NCBI GenBank assembly: GCA_947624635.1
Contig: CANQLF010000072.1
Location: 1-9,627 of the forward strand
Origin: an uncultured Bacilli bacterium
GTDB lineage: Bacteria > Bacillota_I > Bacilli_A > RF39 > UBA660
Direction: 5' to 3'
DNA length: 9,627 nucleotides
Within the stretch, counting starts at the first letter, position 1. Each line of letters opens with the position of its first letter. Both the position numbers and the translations under genes were made by a program. The notes beneath the pieces were generated by a model that worked only from the letters and a program-made list of their open reading frames with translations, searched no databases and had not been told where the DNA came from. This document shows positions 1-6,032 of this stretch, one piece after another.

Positions 1-611
1 AATAATTTTATATTATCTATATTTTGACTATTAATTAAGTAATAAAAATCAAAAATATCCTTATATCTAGTTGAACGTATACCAAATTTTAATAGTGATT
101 TTAATTTTTCTACAAATATTTGCTCAACTGAATTGATTAAAAGACTTATATTTTGTCCCATCACATCTAAATCGAAATAATATTCATCTTGTTCAATATC
201 AAAAAACTTATGCACCCCAATATCTAACTTTGATTCTATATTGTTATTATATATATCGATTAATCTTATATTAATTCGTTTGCCATCATAATCTTGATGA
301 TGTAATTTTGTAATATTACCAATAATCTCAATAGTTATTTCATCATTTATTTTGTTTAATTTATTAATAAATTCTCTAATTGATTTGTCATTTAATGAAT
401 ATTTTATAAAATCTATATCCATATCACGAGTTGCCCTACGCTTGTCTTTAGAAATATTATGCATTACAACTCCACCTTTAATTGTGATATGTTTTTTAAA
501 ATTACTCTTACTTATTTTTAAAAGAATAATATCTTGTGAAACTTTAGAAGTTGCATCTATTCTATTATATCCTTTATCAATATATTTTTGTATTAATTCA
601 TTTAGATTCAT
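1..611 (-). CDS. abiEii: AbiEii/AbiGii-type nucleotidyltransferase toxin, 3' end cut by window edge
   Basis: Translated by hand from the ATG at 609-611, this frame stays open for 203 codons to the window edge, so the C-terminus is missing. It matches the AbiEii toxin family, a DNA-polymerase-beta-like nucleotidyltransferase fold. Residues 45-47 read KGG and residues 59-65 read RATRDMD, continuing IDF; this corresponds to the family's KGGTAL...RxTxDID active-site block, with D63 and D65 the likely metal-binding acidic residues. Near residues 175-195 an EKLKSL...R..R.KDIFDFYYL stretch matches the family's conserved EKLxAL...RxKDxYDLYxL helix. AbiEii toxins are the growth-inhibiting half of type IV toxin-antitoxin and phage abortive-infection systems. 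The start codon overlaps the stop of the antitoxin gene by one base (TAATG), with GAGGTG 5 nt upstream inside that gene, so the two are probably translationally coupled. Family assignment is firm; completeness and activity cannot be judged here. Confidence 0.9.
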   Translation of the reverse strand, partial: MNLNELIQKYIDKGYNRIDATSKVSQDIILLKISKSNFKKHITIKGGVVMHNISKDKRRATRDMDIDFIKYSLNDKSIREFINKLNKINDEITIEIIGNITKLHHQDYDGKRINIRLIDIYNNNIESKLDIGVHKFFDIEQDEYYFDLDVMGQNISLLINSVEQIFVEKLKSLLKFGIRSTRYKDIFDFYYLINSQNIDNIKL

Positions 612-1153
612 TAAAACACCTCATCTTGTAACATTTCTAGTATCTTATCCGCATTGACAAAATGTGGTAGATATTCTTCTATTTTTCTCATATTAATTGA
701 ATCAGAAATTTCTCTGTAATTTGCTATTATCTCTTTATATAAATCATATCCCATATGATTCTTGTTTCTTATAAGTTCAATCAACATTCTTTCTTTGTCA
801 TAAATATTAATAATTACTCCCTCATATTCTATAGTGGTTATACCAATATAATAAAGTTCATCCGTCATTCTTATTTGTTTTATTTCTTTATTATGTATCC
901 TTGTTGCATTTCTATTAGTACAGACTGTTATCTCTCTCGGAATAATATCAGTCAAATTATAGTAATAATATGCAGAATGGCCACTTATTACTGCAAATGG
1001 GTATTTTTTAGCAATAACAGATAAGTAATGAACGTTAGGATTATCAGAATATAATCCTTTAGCTATTTTGTAGATTTCTTTATTTGCTAAAGCTTGTTTT
1101 AAATTATAATCATTTTTATATTTTTCAAAAACTTCTCTATAATTGTATAACAT
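611..1153 (-). CDS. abiEi: AbiEi-type antitoxin / autorepressor of a type IV toxin-antitoxin system
   Basis: This 180-residue protein has the AbiEi layout. Residues about 1-40 form a winged-helix-like N-terminal domain with a run of short helices ending in the typical KGLYSD wing. The C-terminal domain carries the family hallmarks: ISGHSAYYYYNLTDIIP (56-72), corresponding to the usual S..SAL...GLTD.IP, and IYDKERMLIELIR (117-129), corresponding to the usual vyd.ERtl.Dllr. In characterised AbiE systems AbiEi counters the toxin without binding it directly and represses the operon by binding inverted repeats upstream. Here an inverted repeat lies exactly across the promoter. The ATG at 1151-1153 is preceded by AGGTGA with 6 nt spacing. 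It sits directly before the nucleotidyltransferase toxin with a 1-nt overlap. Low GC resembles the neighbours, so composition alone does not show recent transfer. Confidence 0.9.
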   Translation of the reverse strand: MLYNYREVFEKYKNDYNLKQALANKEIYKIAKGLYSDNPNVHYLSVIAKKYPFAVISGHSAYYYYNLTDIIPREITVCTNRNATRIHNKEIKQIRMTDELYYIGITTIEYEGVIINIYDKERMLIELIRNKNHMGYDLYKEIIANYREISDSINMRKIEEYLPHFVNADKILEMLQDEVF

Positions 1154-1171
1154 AACACATCACCTAACATC

Positions 1172-1200
1172 ATTTTAAAGTAATTATACCCATGTGTCAA
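1172..1200 (-). promoter_or_regulatory. Sigma-A-type promoter of the abiEi-abiEii operon
   Basis: On the minus strand a perfect -35 box TTGACA (1195-1200) is followed after exactly 17 nt by TAAAAT (1172-1177). Transcription should start near 1165, giving a leader of about 12 nt that begins at the AGGTGA ribosome binding site. It is the best consensus promoter in the window and is overlaid by an inverted repeat. Confidence 0.8.
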
Positions 1201-1221
1201 TGGTTTTGGGTACAATTACTT
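1178..1221. promoter_or_regulatory. Inverted-repeat operator over the abiE promoter
   Basis: Arms AAGTAATTATACCCA (1178-1192) and TGGGTACAATTACTT (1207-1221) are reverse complements at 14 of 15 positions, separated by 14 nt. One arm fills the spacer between -10 and -35 and the other lies just upstream of -35, so a bound protein would block RNA polymerase. Known AbiEi proteins repress their own operon through upstream inverted repeats, so AbiEi is the natural ligand; that assignment is inference. A possible third, weaker half-site (TAATTGTA, 1248-1255) faces the 1207-1221 arm. Confidence 0.7.
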
Positions 1222-1371
1222 AATATATTAAATGAATTTTGTCATTATAATTGTATTTTATTTATTTCATGATAAAATAGTATTAGAAATTGATACAAAT
1301 TATGTATTAATCCTAATTAATGGGAAAAAGTTTGAAATAACTTTCCTATTCGCTCCATTGTTGAAATTATC

Positions 1372-1395
1372 CGAACCATTTTGGTTCGTTTTTTT
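1372..1395 (+). terminator. Intrinsic terminator on the plus strand, no gene upstream
   Basis: CGAACCA (1372-1378) pairs perfectly with TGGTTCG (1382-1388) around a TTT loop and is followed at once by seven T (1389-1395). The reverse strand has no T-tract after the stem, so it works in the plus direction only, where no upstream gene is visible. Confidence 0.75.
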
Positions 1396-1428
1396 GTTGC
1401 CGAAAAGTTGCCGAAAAGTTGCCGAATA
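1396..1428. repeat. Three tandem 11-bp repeats, GTTGCCGAAAA type
   Basis: GTTGCCGAAAA occurs at 1396-1406 and again at 1407-1417, followed by GTTGCCGAATA at 1418-1428 (one base different). The units are directly abutting and begin right after the T-tract of the plus-strand terminator. Their comparatively high GC stands out in an otherwise AT-rich spacer. The function is unknown; iterons for a DNA-binding protein or a remnant of a recombination site are possibilities. Confidence 0.8.
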
Positions 1429-1526
1429 AATTTATAATTAAAGAAAATAAGCATCTAATATTATTAGAGATGATAAATATAAATATAAACTAATATTGTA
1501 TTTTTTTTTATTTAGCAAGAGAATTA

Positions 1527-1565
1527 AAATAAAAAGGAAAATACTTAACATTGCGATGTTTAGTA
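1527..1565 (-). terminator. Intrinsic terminator of the lgt unit
   Basis: Read on the minus strand, TACTAAACAT (1556-1565) and ATGTTAAGTA (1542-1551) form a 10-bp stem with one mismatch around a CGCA loop, followed by the T-rich tract TTTTCCTTTTTATTTT (about 1527-1541). It lies about 45 nt after the stop of the 524-aa gene. There is no T-tract in the plus direction. Confidence 0.65.
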
Positions 1566-1610
1566 CTTACCCTAGTATTAAGTTATACTTTATCAAATTG
1601 AAAATTGAAC

Positions 1611-3185
1611 CTACTTTAATTTATAACTATATATTATATTTCTGTTTGATATTTCAAATTTTATTTCACTAGAATTTTTAATGTTATTAGTAACATTTAA
1701 AAATATTTCTGTTCCATTAAAATTAGTTGTTAAATTAGTTAATTTCTTTTGTTTATATCTTTTACCATCTTTTATGTATACTATAGAACCAAATTCTTTA
1801 AAATAATACGACATATCTTTTATTGAACTATTTATATTTTCACCTAATTTAGAATCTACAGTTAATTTTAAAATTGTAGAATTATATCCACTTGGAGTTA
1901 CGTGTGCAATAGATGTTTTACAGTCATCATCCTTAATACAAAAATTATATTTATAATCAAAAGAATCTGAAATGTTGTATTCTTTTATAGTAAATTCTGT
2001 TCCATTTATATTAGAAGAATCACCTATTTTTTTATTAATTATATTAGTATTATCAGCATTTATAACATTTAGTTTAACACTTTTATATTTATTTATTTGT
2101 GAACCATTTTTATCATATGCAATTTCATTTAAGTATCTAAATATTATTTTATTTGAATTAATATTTCTTGGAATTTTAAAAACAAGAAAATAATTATTCG
2201 CTTTTCCTATAGTCAATTTTTGATTTATATATCCATTTCCTAAATCTTTAAAATCACTATAAATATTAGTAACAGCTGGGTATGATTCATTATTAATATT
2301 TATAGAAAATTTATCAGTATCTAATGTTAATTCTTGTATTTTATTAATTATTGATAAATTTACCAATACATATTTGCTATTCTTTCCTAATTCCTCTCCT
2401 AAGTAATCTTTAGTTGTTATGTAAGATTTGGTAACTGTGAAATTGAAATTATTAGTTTTTATTAGTTTGCCTTCCCTATATATTGGTTTTAAAACAAATG
2501 TATTTAAAATAAATATAACAATGGTAATACCAATAATTAAAGATATAATTAAAGTAAATATAAAGCTGTGTTCTGAAAAAATATATTTTATATTTCTAAA
2601 TCTTCTTCTAAATTTTCTGTTTAATTTATATTTATCTATTTCAAAATTAACTTCGACTTCTTCATTATCTAATTCTTGTATTTGTAAATCCGCAATATCT
2701 TGTTTAAAGTTAAATTTTTTTATATCAAATCCTATTGATCTAAAAAGAGAAAATAGTATAAAAATAAATTCTACTACGACACTTATCATAGTAATATCTC
2801 TTATTATTCTAACGGTTACTGGATTAATGACATCAACTTCCGCACTTTTTAATATTGAATTTGAATAAATAAATATAAATAGTAATACTGTATAGACAAT
2901 GGGTGTTAATAAATAATATAATCTAGGTTTATTTTTAAATCTCATTAAGAAAAATACTATTAAAGCAAGTGCAATTATAATTGCTATTGATATATAAATA
3001 AGTGGACCAATATATCCAGCAATTTCATCTGCATTTATACTTGACCAGCCAGATAAAACATATCCATTAAAAAATTTGTATAAATTAACCATTTTATACA
3101 TTAAGTAAGCCATGAATACGGTAATAATAATATGTATTACTTTAAAATATTTAATTAATAGTGCATAGGGTTTTCTAAGAACCAT
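1611..3185 (-). CDS. Multi-pass membrane protein with two probable extracellular beta-sandwich domains, function unknown
   Basis: The 524 residues divide into a membrane half and an extracellular half. Hydrophobic segments lie at about 14-34, 57-81, 90-110, 131-150 and 208-232. Between the fourth and fifth is a polar stretch with an acidic part (170-183) followed by a basic cluster KFRRRFR (191-197) that should stay in the cytoplasm. After the last segment come two Asn/Thr/Ser-rich, beta-type domains (about 242-375 and 385-522). The first resembles the DUF4352 or Ig-like group in its pattern (KYVLVNLSIINK...YFLVFKIP), but I cannot assign the family firmly. Cys416 and Cys422 in the second could form a disulfide. 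The stop is TAG. AAGGAG lies 9 nt before the ATG, which supports this start. The gene follows lgt by 33 nt in what looks like one transcript, suggesting an envelope role; that is inference from position. Confidence 0.85.
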   Translation of the reverse strand: MVLRKPYALLIKYFKVIHIIITVFMAYLMYKMVNLYKFFNGYVLSGWSSINADEIAGYIGPLIYISIAIIIALALIVFFLMRFKNKPRLYYLLTPIVYTVLLFIFIYSNSILKSAEVDVINPVTVRIIRDITMISVVVEFIFILFSLFRSIGFDIKKFNFKQDIADLQIQELDNEEVEVNFEIDKYKLNRKFRRRFRNIKYIFSEHSFIFTLIISLIIGITIVIFILNTFVLKPIYREGKLIKTNNFNFTVTKSYITTKDYLGEELGKNSKYVLVNLSIINKIQELTLDTDKFSININNESYPAVTNIYSDFKDLGNGYINQKLTIGKANNYFLVFKIPRNINSNKIIFRYLNEIAYDKNGSQINKYKSVKLNVINADNTNIINKKIGDSSNINGTEFTIKEYNISDSFDYKYNFCIKDDDCKTSIAHVTPSGYNSTILKLTVDSKLGENINSSIKDMSYYFKEFGSIVYIKDGKRYKQKKLTNLTTNFNGTEIFLNVTNNIKNSSEIKFEISNRNIIYSYKLK

Positions 3186-3218
3186 ATTTTTTCACTCCTT
3201 TTATTATTAAAATTTATT

Positions 3219-4031
3219 TTAAAACATAACTTCTGTTTTATTTTGTTCATTATATAAATTTTCTAATTTAGATTTTCTTTTACTTACTATTATTATTACT
3301 AATCCAATTATAAATAATATTATAGATATTATTTGTGCCATTTTAAAATTTCCTAACATTAGGCTATCTGTTCTTAAACTTTCTATAAAAAACCTTCCAA
3401 TTGAATACCACATTAGATATATTCCTGTAACATTACCAATTTTAGTATATCTCATTCTTCTTACTATAAGTAATATAATGAAACCTAATAGACACCATAA
3501 TGATTCGTATAAAAAAGTAGGCTGATAGTAAGTTCCATTAATATACATTCCATCAATAATAAATTTAGGTAAATGTAAGTTTTGAAGGAATGCTAGAGTT
3601 GTAGCTGGTCCGTGGGCTTCACCATTAAAGAAATTCCCCCACCTACCTATCGCTTGTCCAATAAGTAATGCAGGTGCGATGATATCAAAAATTCTTAAAG
3701 TATTTACTTTATATTTTTTTGTATATAAAAATATAAATAATGCTCCAAAAATAATTCCCCCATGTATGGCAAGGCCCCCTTGCCATACTTTATATATTTC
3801 ATTTAGATGGGTACTATAGTAATTCCAGTTAAAAACCACAAAATAAATTCTTGCACCAATAAGGGCAATTATGGTAGTCCAGAAAATCAAATTTACAATA
3901 TAATTTTCATCTATTTTAAATTTTTTTGCTTCTTTTGTAATAAGTATTATTCCTATAAGTAATGCTAAAAACATTAAAAAAGAATACCACTTAATAGTAA
4001 TAAATCCTAAATCTAAAAGTATATCGCTCAT
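3219..4031 (-). CDS. lgt: Prolipoprotein diacylglyceryl transferase
   Basis: Lgt moves the diacylglyceryl group of phosphatidylglycerol to the lipobox cysteine of prolipoproteins, the first step of lipoprotein maturation at the cytoplasmic membrane. At 270 residues the length is normal. The family blocks are all present: IKWYS near the N-terminus, GAR (59-61), WQGGLAIHGG (83-92) containing the essential histidine (H90, equivalent to E. coli H103), the signature GQAIGRWGNFFNGEAHG (125-141) with R130 and N133 (equivalents of R143 and N146), YQPTFLYESLW (169-179), and WYSIGRFFIESLR (208-220) with the conserved late arginine and glutamate. About seven hydrophobic segments are visible. AGAGGT lies 4 nt before the ATG, inside the last codons of the upstream gene, which ends only 2 nt earlier, so translation is probably coupled. 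Nothing looks degraded. Confidence 0.98.
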   Translation of the reverse strand: MSDILLDLGFITIKWYSFLMFLALLIGIILITKEAKKFKIDENYIVNLIFWTTIIALIGARIYFVVFNWNYYSTHLNEIYKVWQGGLAIHGGIIFGALFIFLYTKKYKVNTLRIFDIIAPALLIGQAIGRWGNFFNGEAHGPATTLAFLQNLHLPKFIIDGMYINGTYYQPTFLYESLWCLLGFIILLIVRRMRYTKIGNVTGIYLMWYSIGRFFIESLRTDSLMLGNFKMAQIISIILFIIGLVIIIVSKRKSKLENLYNEQNKTEVMF

Positions 4032-4033
4032 AG

Positions 4034-4450
4034 TTACCTCTTTTCTAAGACAGGTTTAATAATTAAACTGTCTAATAACATATTAGTTATTGAAATTAAA
4101 ATAGATATTAAAAGTGGAATCCAAAATCCATGTATAATAAAGTTGCTTCCTAATATAAATGATACAAAATAAAGTATTATTAAATTTATAAATGGATAAA
4201 ATATCCCAAGTGTTAAACCAGTTATTGGTAATGTAAATAATACAATCATAGGTTTAACTGTTTGATTTAACCAATATATTATAACTGCAACAATTAGTCC
4301 AAAAATGCCAAAAAATGCATTATTTATATAAAAAGATTTAGGAAATAATACAGACATTAATATGAGTATAAGTGCATACCCCAACATGTGTATTAACCAA
4401 TCAAAAAATCTAATTGTAGTTTTTTTTAATTTTTTTGTGGTATTTTCCAT
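4034..4450 (-). CDS. YvlD-like / phage-holin-family-4 small membrane protein
   Basis: This 138-residue protein has four hydrophobic helices and the pattern of the YvlD (PF04020, 'phage holin family 4') group: NQTVKPMIVLFTLPIT followed by GLTLGIFYPFINLIIL and a glycine-containing turn (HGFWIPL) before the last helix. Despite the family name, members are common chromosomal envelope proteins. The biochemical role is unknown, though some are linked to cell-envelope stress; nothing here suggests a prophage. An in-frame ATG exists at 4462 (142 residues) but has no ribosome binding site. The ATG at 4450 has GGTGAG 4 nt upstream, and the likely -10 box (4467-4472) would start transcription at or inside the first ATG, so 4450 is preferred. 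It is the first gene of the unit containing lgt, which starts 2 nt after this stop. Confidence 0.85.
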   Translation of the reverse strand: MENTTKKLKKTTIRFFDWLIHMLGYALILILMSVLFPKSFYINNAFFGIFGLIVAVIIYWLNQTVKPMIVLFTLPITGLTLGIFYPFINLIILYFVSFILGSNFIIHGFWIPLLISILISITNMLLDSLIIKPVLEKR

Positions 4451-4466
4451 TTTGCTCACCATTTAA

Positions 4467-4475
4467 ATGATACCA
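4467..4475 (-). promoter_or_regulatory. Extended -10 promoter of the yvlD-like/lgt unit
   Basis: On the minus strand TGGTATCAT matches the extended -10 form TGnTATAAT with one change. No good -35 box lies 17 nt upstream (TTTATT at best), as is common for extended -10 promoters. It lies directly after the terminator of the preceding unit. The predicted start is near 4460, where GGTGAG begins. Confidence 0.45.
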
Positions 4476-4480
4476 TATTT

Positions 4481-4516
4481 AAAAAGAAAAATAAAGGTCA
4501 TTAAAAACCTTTATTT
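4481..4516 (-). terminator. Intrinsic terminator of the uvrA unit, overlapping the last stop codon
   Basis: Perfect 10-bp arms AAATAAAGGT (4489-4498) and ACCTTTATTT (4507-4516) enclose an 8-nt loop. Read on the minus strand the stem continues into the T-rich tract TTCTTTTT (4481-4488). The TAA stop of the 347-aa gene (4511-4513) lies within the first arm. Plus-strand use is unlikely because no T-tract follows there. Confidence 0.75.
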
Positions 4517-5554
4517 CTGCTTAGCTGCACCACTTTTAAGTTCTGATGGAGTCCAACCATTATTACGCCAAACTATAGTATTGTTATATATATTCCTTAA
4601 GATAGGTAACAACTTATTTACATCATATGGCATTACCTTTACTCCATATTCTTGCAGCATTCCAAATGTAGCAGTAATAACATCATCACCTAATTTATAC
4701 ATGTTCAACATATTAACTATAGTTTGATCTATAGCTTCATTTCCAATTTTTTTAGCTCTAAGGTAATTTTTAAATTGATTTATATAATTATTGTTTTGAT
4801 AATAATCATAATCGCCATATTTAAGAAGTTGTTCTAATTCTATAGGCTTCCTACTTATTTTCTTAATTCCTTTTAATACTTCTTTTAACTTTTTTTGTGC
4901 GCCAATAGGCGCTAATAAAGGATGTACATAGCAATTCTCATCATCTATGGTTTCTACACTTATATTATCAAACCTACTACAGTACATTAATAAGAAATAT
5001 TTTTCATCATCAGATTTTTTGTTATAAAATTTTTCGTAAGAATCATTAAAATCATCATATTGAACAACACCATATAATTGTACCATCGATCTAATTAAAT
5101 AATATATTTTGGTATTTTCATCAATTTTTTCTTTTAGTTCATCTAAATTAATTTCTTTAACAATATTATAAATTTCATCAGGCATTGAAATATAAAATAT
5201 GTCTTTTTCCTTATATAAATACACCATTCCATATTTATTCAATGGCAAATAATCACAAGTTCTCTCATTTTTTTCTTCTATTGTGCCATTATTTTTAATT
5301 AATCTATCTAACAAATCAACTTCACTATCTATTAATTTACTTATAATATCAATTATATTCTTTTTCTTGATTAATATACGATATATAATATCTACTAATT
5401 CTTTTTTGGATTTTTTATTTAAGTTAAATTTTTCAAAGAAGAATCCTATTTTTATTAACTCTATCTCTCTTAATGTAAATAATGAGGCTTTTAAATCTTT
5501 TTCTATAGGAGTATTTCTAGCTATTTTGTTGTTCATTTGTATTACCATATCCAT
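4511..5554 (-). CDS. Uncharacterised 347-aa protein, possible SEC-C-protein relative lacking the SEC-C motif
   Basis: I cannot assign a function. The protein looks soluble: no signal peptide or membrane segment. Residues about 27-62 (LREIELIKIG...NKKSKKELVDIIYRIL) look like a small SAP/Rho-N-type helical module. The middle (about 145-178) is helical with YYLIRSMVQLYGVVQYDDF. Near the C-terminus NNTIVWRNNGWTPSEL (324-339) resembles the NNTRxWxxxGxTPxEL stretch that I recall preceding the SEC-C cysteine motif in Bacillota proteins. Here the protein ends soon after (SGAAKQK) and has no cysteine cluster, so a C-terminal zinc motif has been lost or never existed. AGGAG lies 11 nt before the chosen ATG; in-frame ATGs at codons 3 and 7 are further away. 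It follows the recombinase-like gene by 26 nt and ends at the unit's terminator. The link to SEC-C proteins is from memory and should be held loosely. Confidence 0.8.
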   Translation of the reverse strand: MDMVIQMNNKIARNTPIEKDLKASLFTLREIELIKIGFFFEKFNLNKKSKKELVDIIYRILIKKKNIIDIISKLIDSEVDLLDRLIKNNGTIEEKNERTCDYLPLNKYGMVYLYKEKDIFYISMPDEIYNIVKEINLDELKEKIDENTKIYYLIRSMVQLYGVVQYDDFNDSYEKFYNKKSDDEKYFLLMYCSRFDNISVETIDDENCYVHPLLAPIGAQKKLKEVLKGIKKISRKPIELEQLLKYGDYDYYQNNNYINQFKNYLRAKKIGNEAIDQTIVNMLNMYKLGDDVITATFGMLQEYGVKVMPYDVNKLLPILRNIYNNTIVWRNNGWTPSELKSGAAKQK

Positions 5555-5580
5555 TTTATTATCTTCTCCTAACTATATTA

Positions 5581-6003
5581 TTACCAATAATAATCTTCAT
5601 CATCATTCATGTATTCATCAAATGATGCATAAAAGTCATCCATACTATCTTTAATTATCCTACACATTTGTTTATAATCATCAGCACTTACTTTTCCAAG
5701 TTCACTCATGCATTGATAAAATTTTTTAATGCTGGATGCTGTTTCTTTTATATAATATTTAGATGACCAAAGACATTTTCTAATAAACCAATCATCTAAG
5801 AAAGAATACACATGATCCATACCATCTTCCATTTTAATGATATCATAATAATTTAAATAATTATTTAAATACAAAGATGCATTATTTAAATGTGTTTTTA
5901 TTGTTCTTTCTGATAAATTCTTATCTTCCATCCAACCTGCAAATTCATTTAAAAACTTTTCATTTCTTTTTGAATTTTTTTCTGCTTTTAATTCATAATC
6001 CAT
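5581..6003 (-). CDS. Tyrosine-recombinase core-binding-domain-like protein, no catalytic domain
   Basis: The 140 residues resemble the N-terminal SAM-like core-binding domain of XerC/phage-integrase recombinases: FLNEFAGWMEDKNLSERTIKTHLNNASLYLNNYL (17-50) is the typical 'LSxxTIxxH...fxnyL' helix pair, followed by FLDDWFIRKCLWSS (68-81) and SSIKKFYQCMSELG (90-103). The catalytic half of a recombinase (R...HxxR...Y) is absent, and the gene ends cleanly with an acidic tail (YMNDDEDYYW), so it is probably a stand-alone DNA-binding protein and not a truncated integrase. Similar short proteins of this sort occur in other Bacillota; their role is not known to me. AGGAAG precedes the ATG by about 9 nt. 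It lies 29 nt after the cysteine-cluster gene and 26 nt before the 347-aa gene, in the uvrA unit. Confidence 0.8.
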   Translation of the reverse strand: MDYELKAEKNSKRNEKFLNEFAGWMEDKNLSERTIKTHLNNASLYLNNYLNYYDIIKMEDGMDHVYSFLDDWFIRKCLWSSKYYIKETASSIKKFYQCMSELGKVSADDYKQMCRIIKDSMDDFYASFDEYMNDDEDYYW

Positions 6004-6032
6004 AATACTTCACTTCCTAATTTCAAAATTTA

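Larger units (their letters stand above)
1154..1610. other. 457-nt intergenic region between the abiE and lgt units
   Basis: I see no credible protein gene here. A plus-strand reading frame at 1232-1429 runs straight through a terminator hairpin and the 11-bp repeats, has no convincing ribosome binding site and resembles no family I recognise, so it is treated as chance. The region holds the abiE promoter and operator (1172-1221), a plus-strand intrinsic terminator (1372-1395), three tandem 11-bp repeats (1396-1428), and the terminator of the lgt unit (1527-1565). The stretch 1429-1526 is AT-rich, with an imperfect CATCTAATA/TATTAGAGATG stem near 1454-1471 and nothing else I can name. Confidence 0.6.

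Noticed and set aside
1..1153. A novel defence system at the left edge
   Set aside because: Both proteins fit the known AbiEi/AbiEii type IV toxin-antitoxin families, including the one-base gene overlap and upstream operator.
1372..1388. Possible LexA/DinR box (CGAAC...GTTCG)
   Set aside because: The Bacillota SOS box has a 4-nt spacer (GAAC-N4-GTTC); here the spacer is 7 nt, there is no nearby SOS gene, and a T-tract follows directly, so it is a terminator stem.
1396..1428. CRISPR array
   Set aside because: The 11-bp repeats are directly abutting, with no spacers, and no cas genes are present.
1232..1429. 65-aa plus-strand reading frame
   Set aside because: It reads through an intrinsic terminator and the tandem repeats, lacks a clear ribosome binding site and resembles no family I recognise.
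4034..4462. Prophage holin
   Set aside because: The family name mentions holins, but the sequence is YvlD-like, sits in an operon with lgt, and no phage genes are nearby.
5581..6003. Truncated integrase / mobile element remnant
   Set aside because: The gene has its own ribosome binding site, ends with a clean stop after an acidic tail and sits in a regular operon; no catalytic-domain remnants or insertion ends are seen around it.
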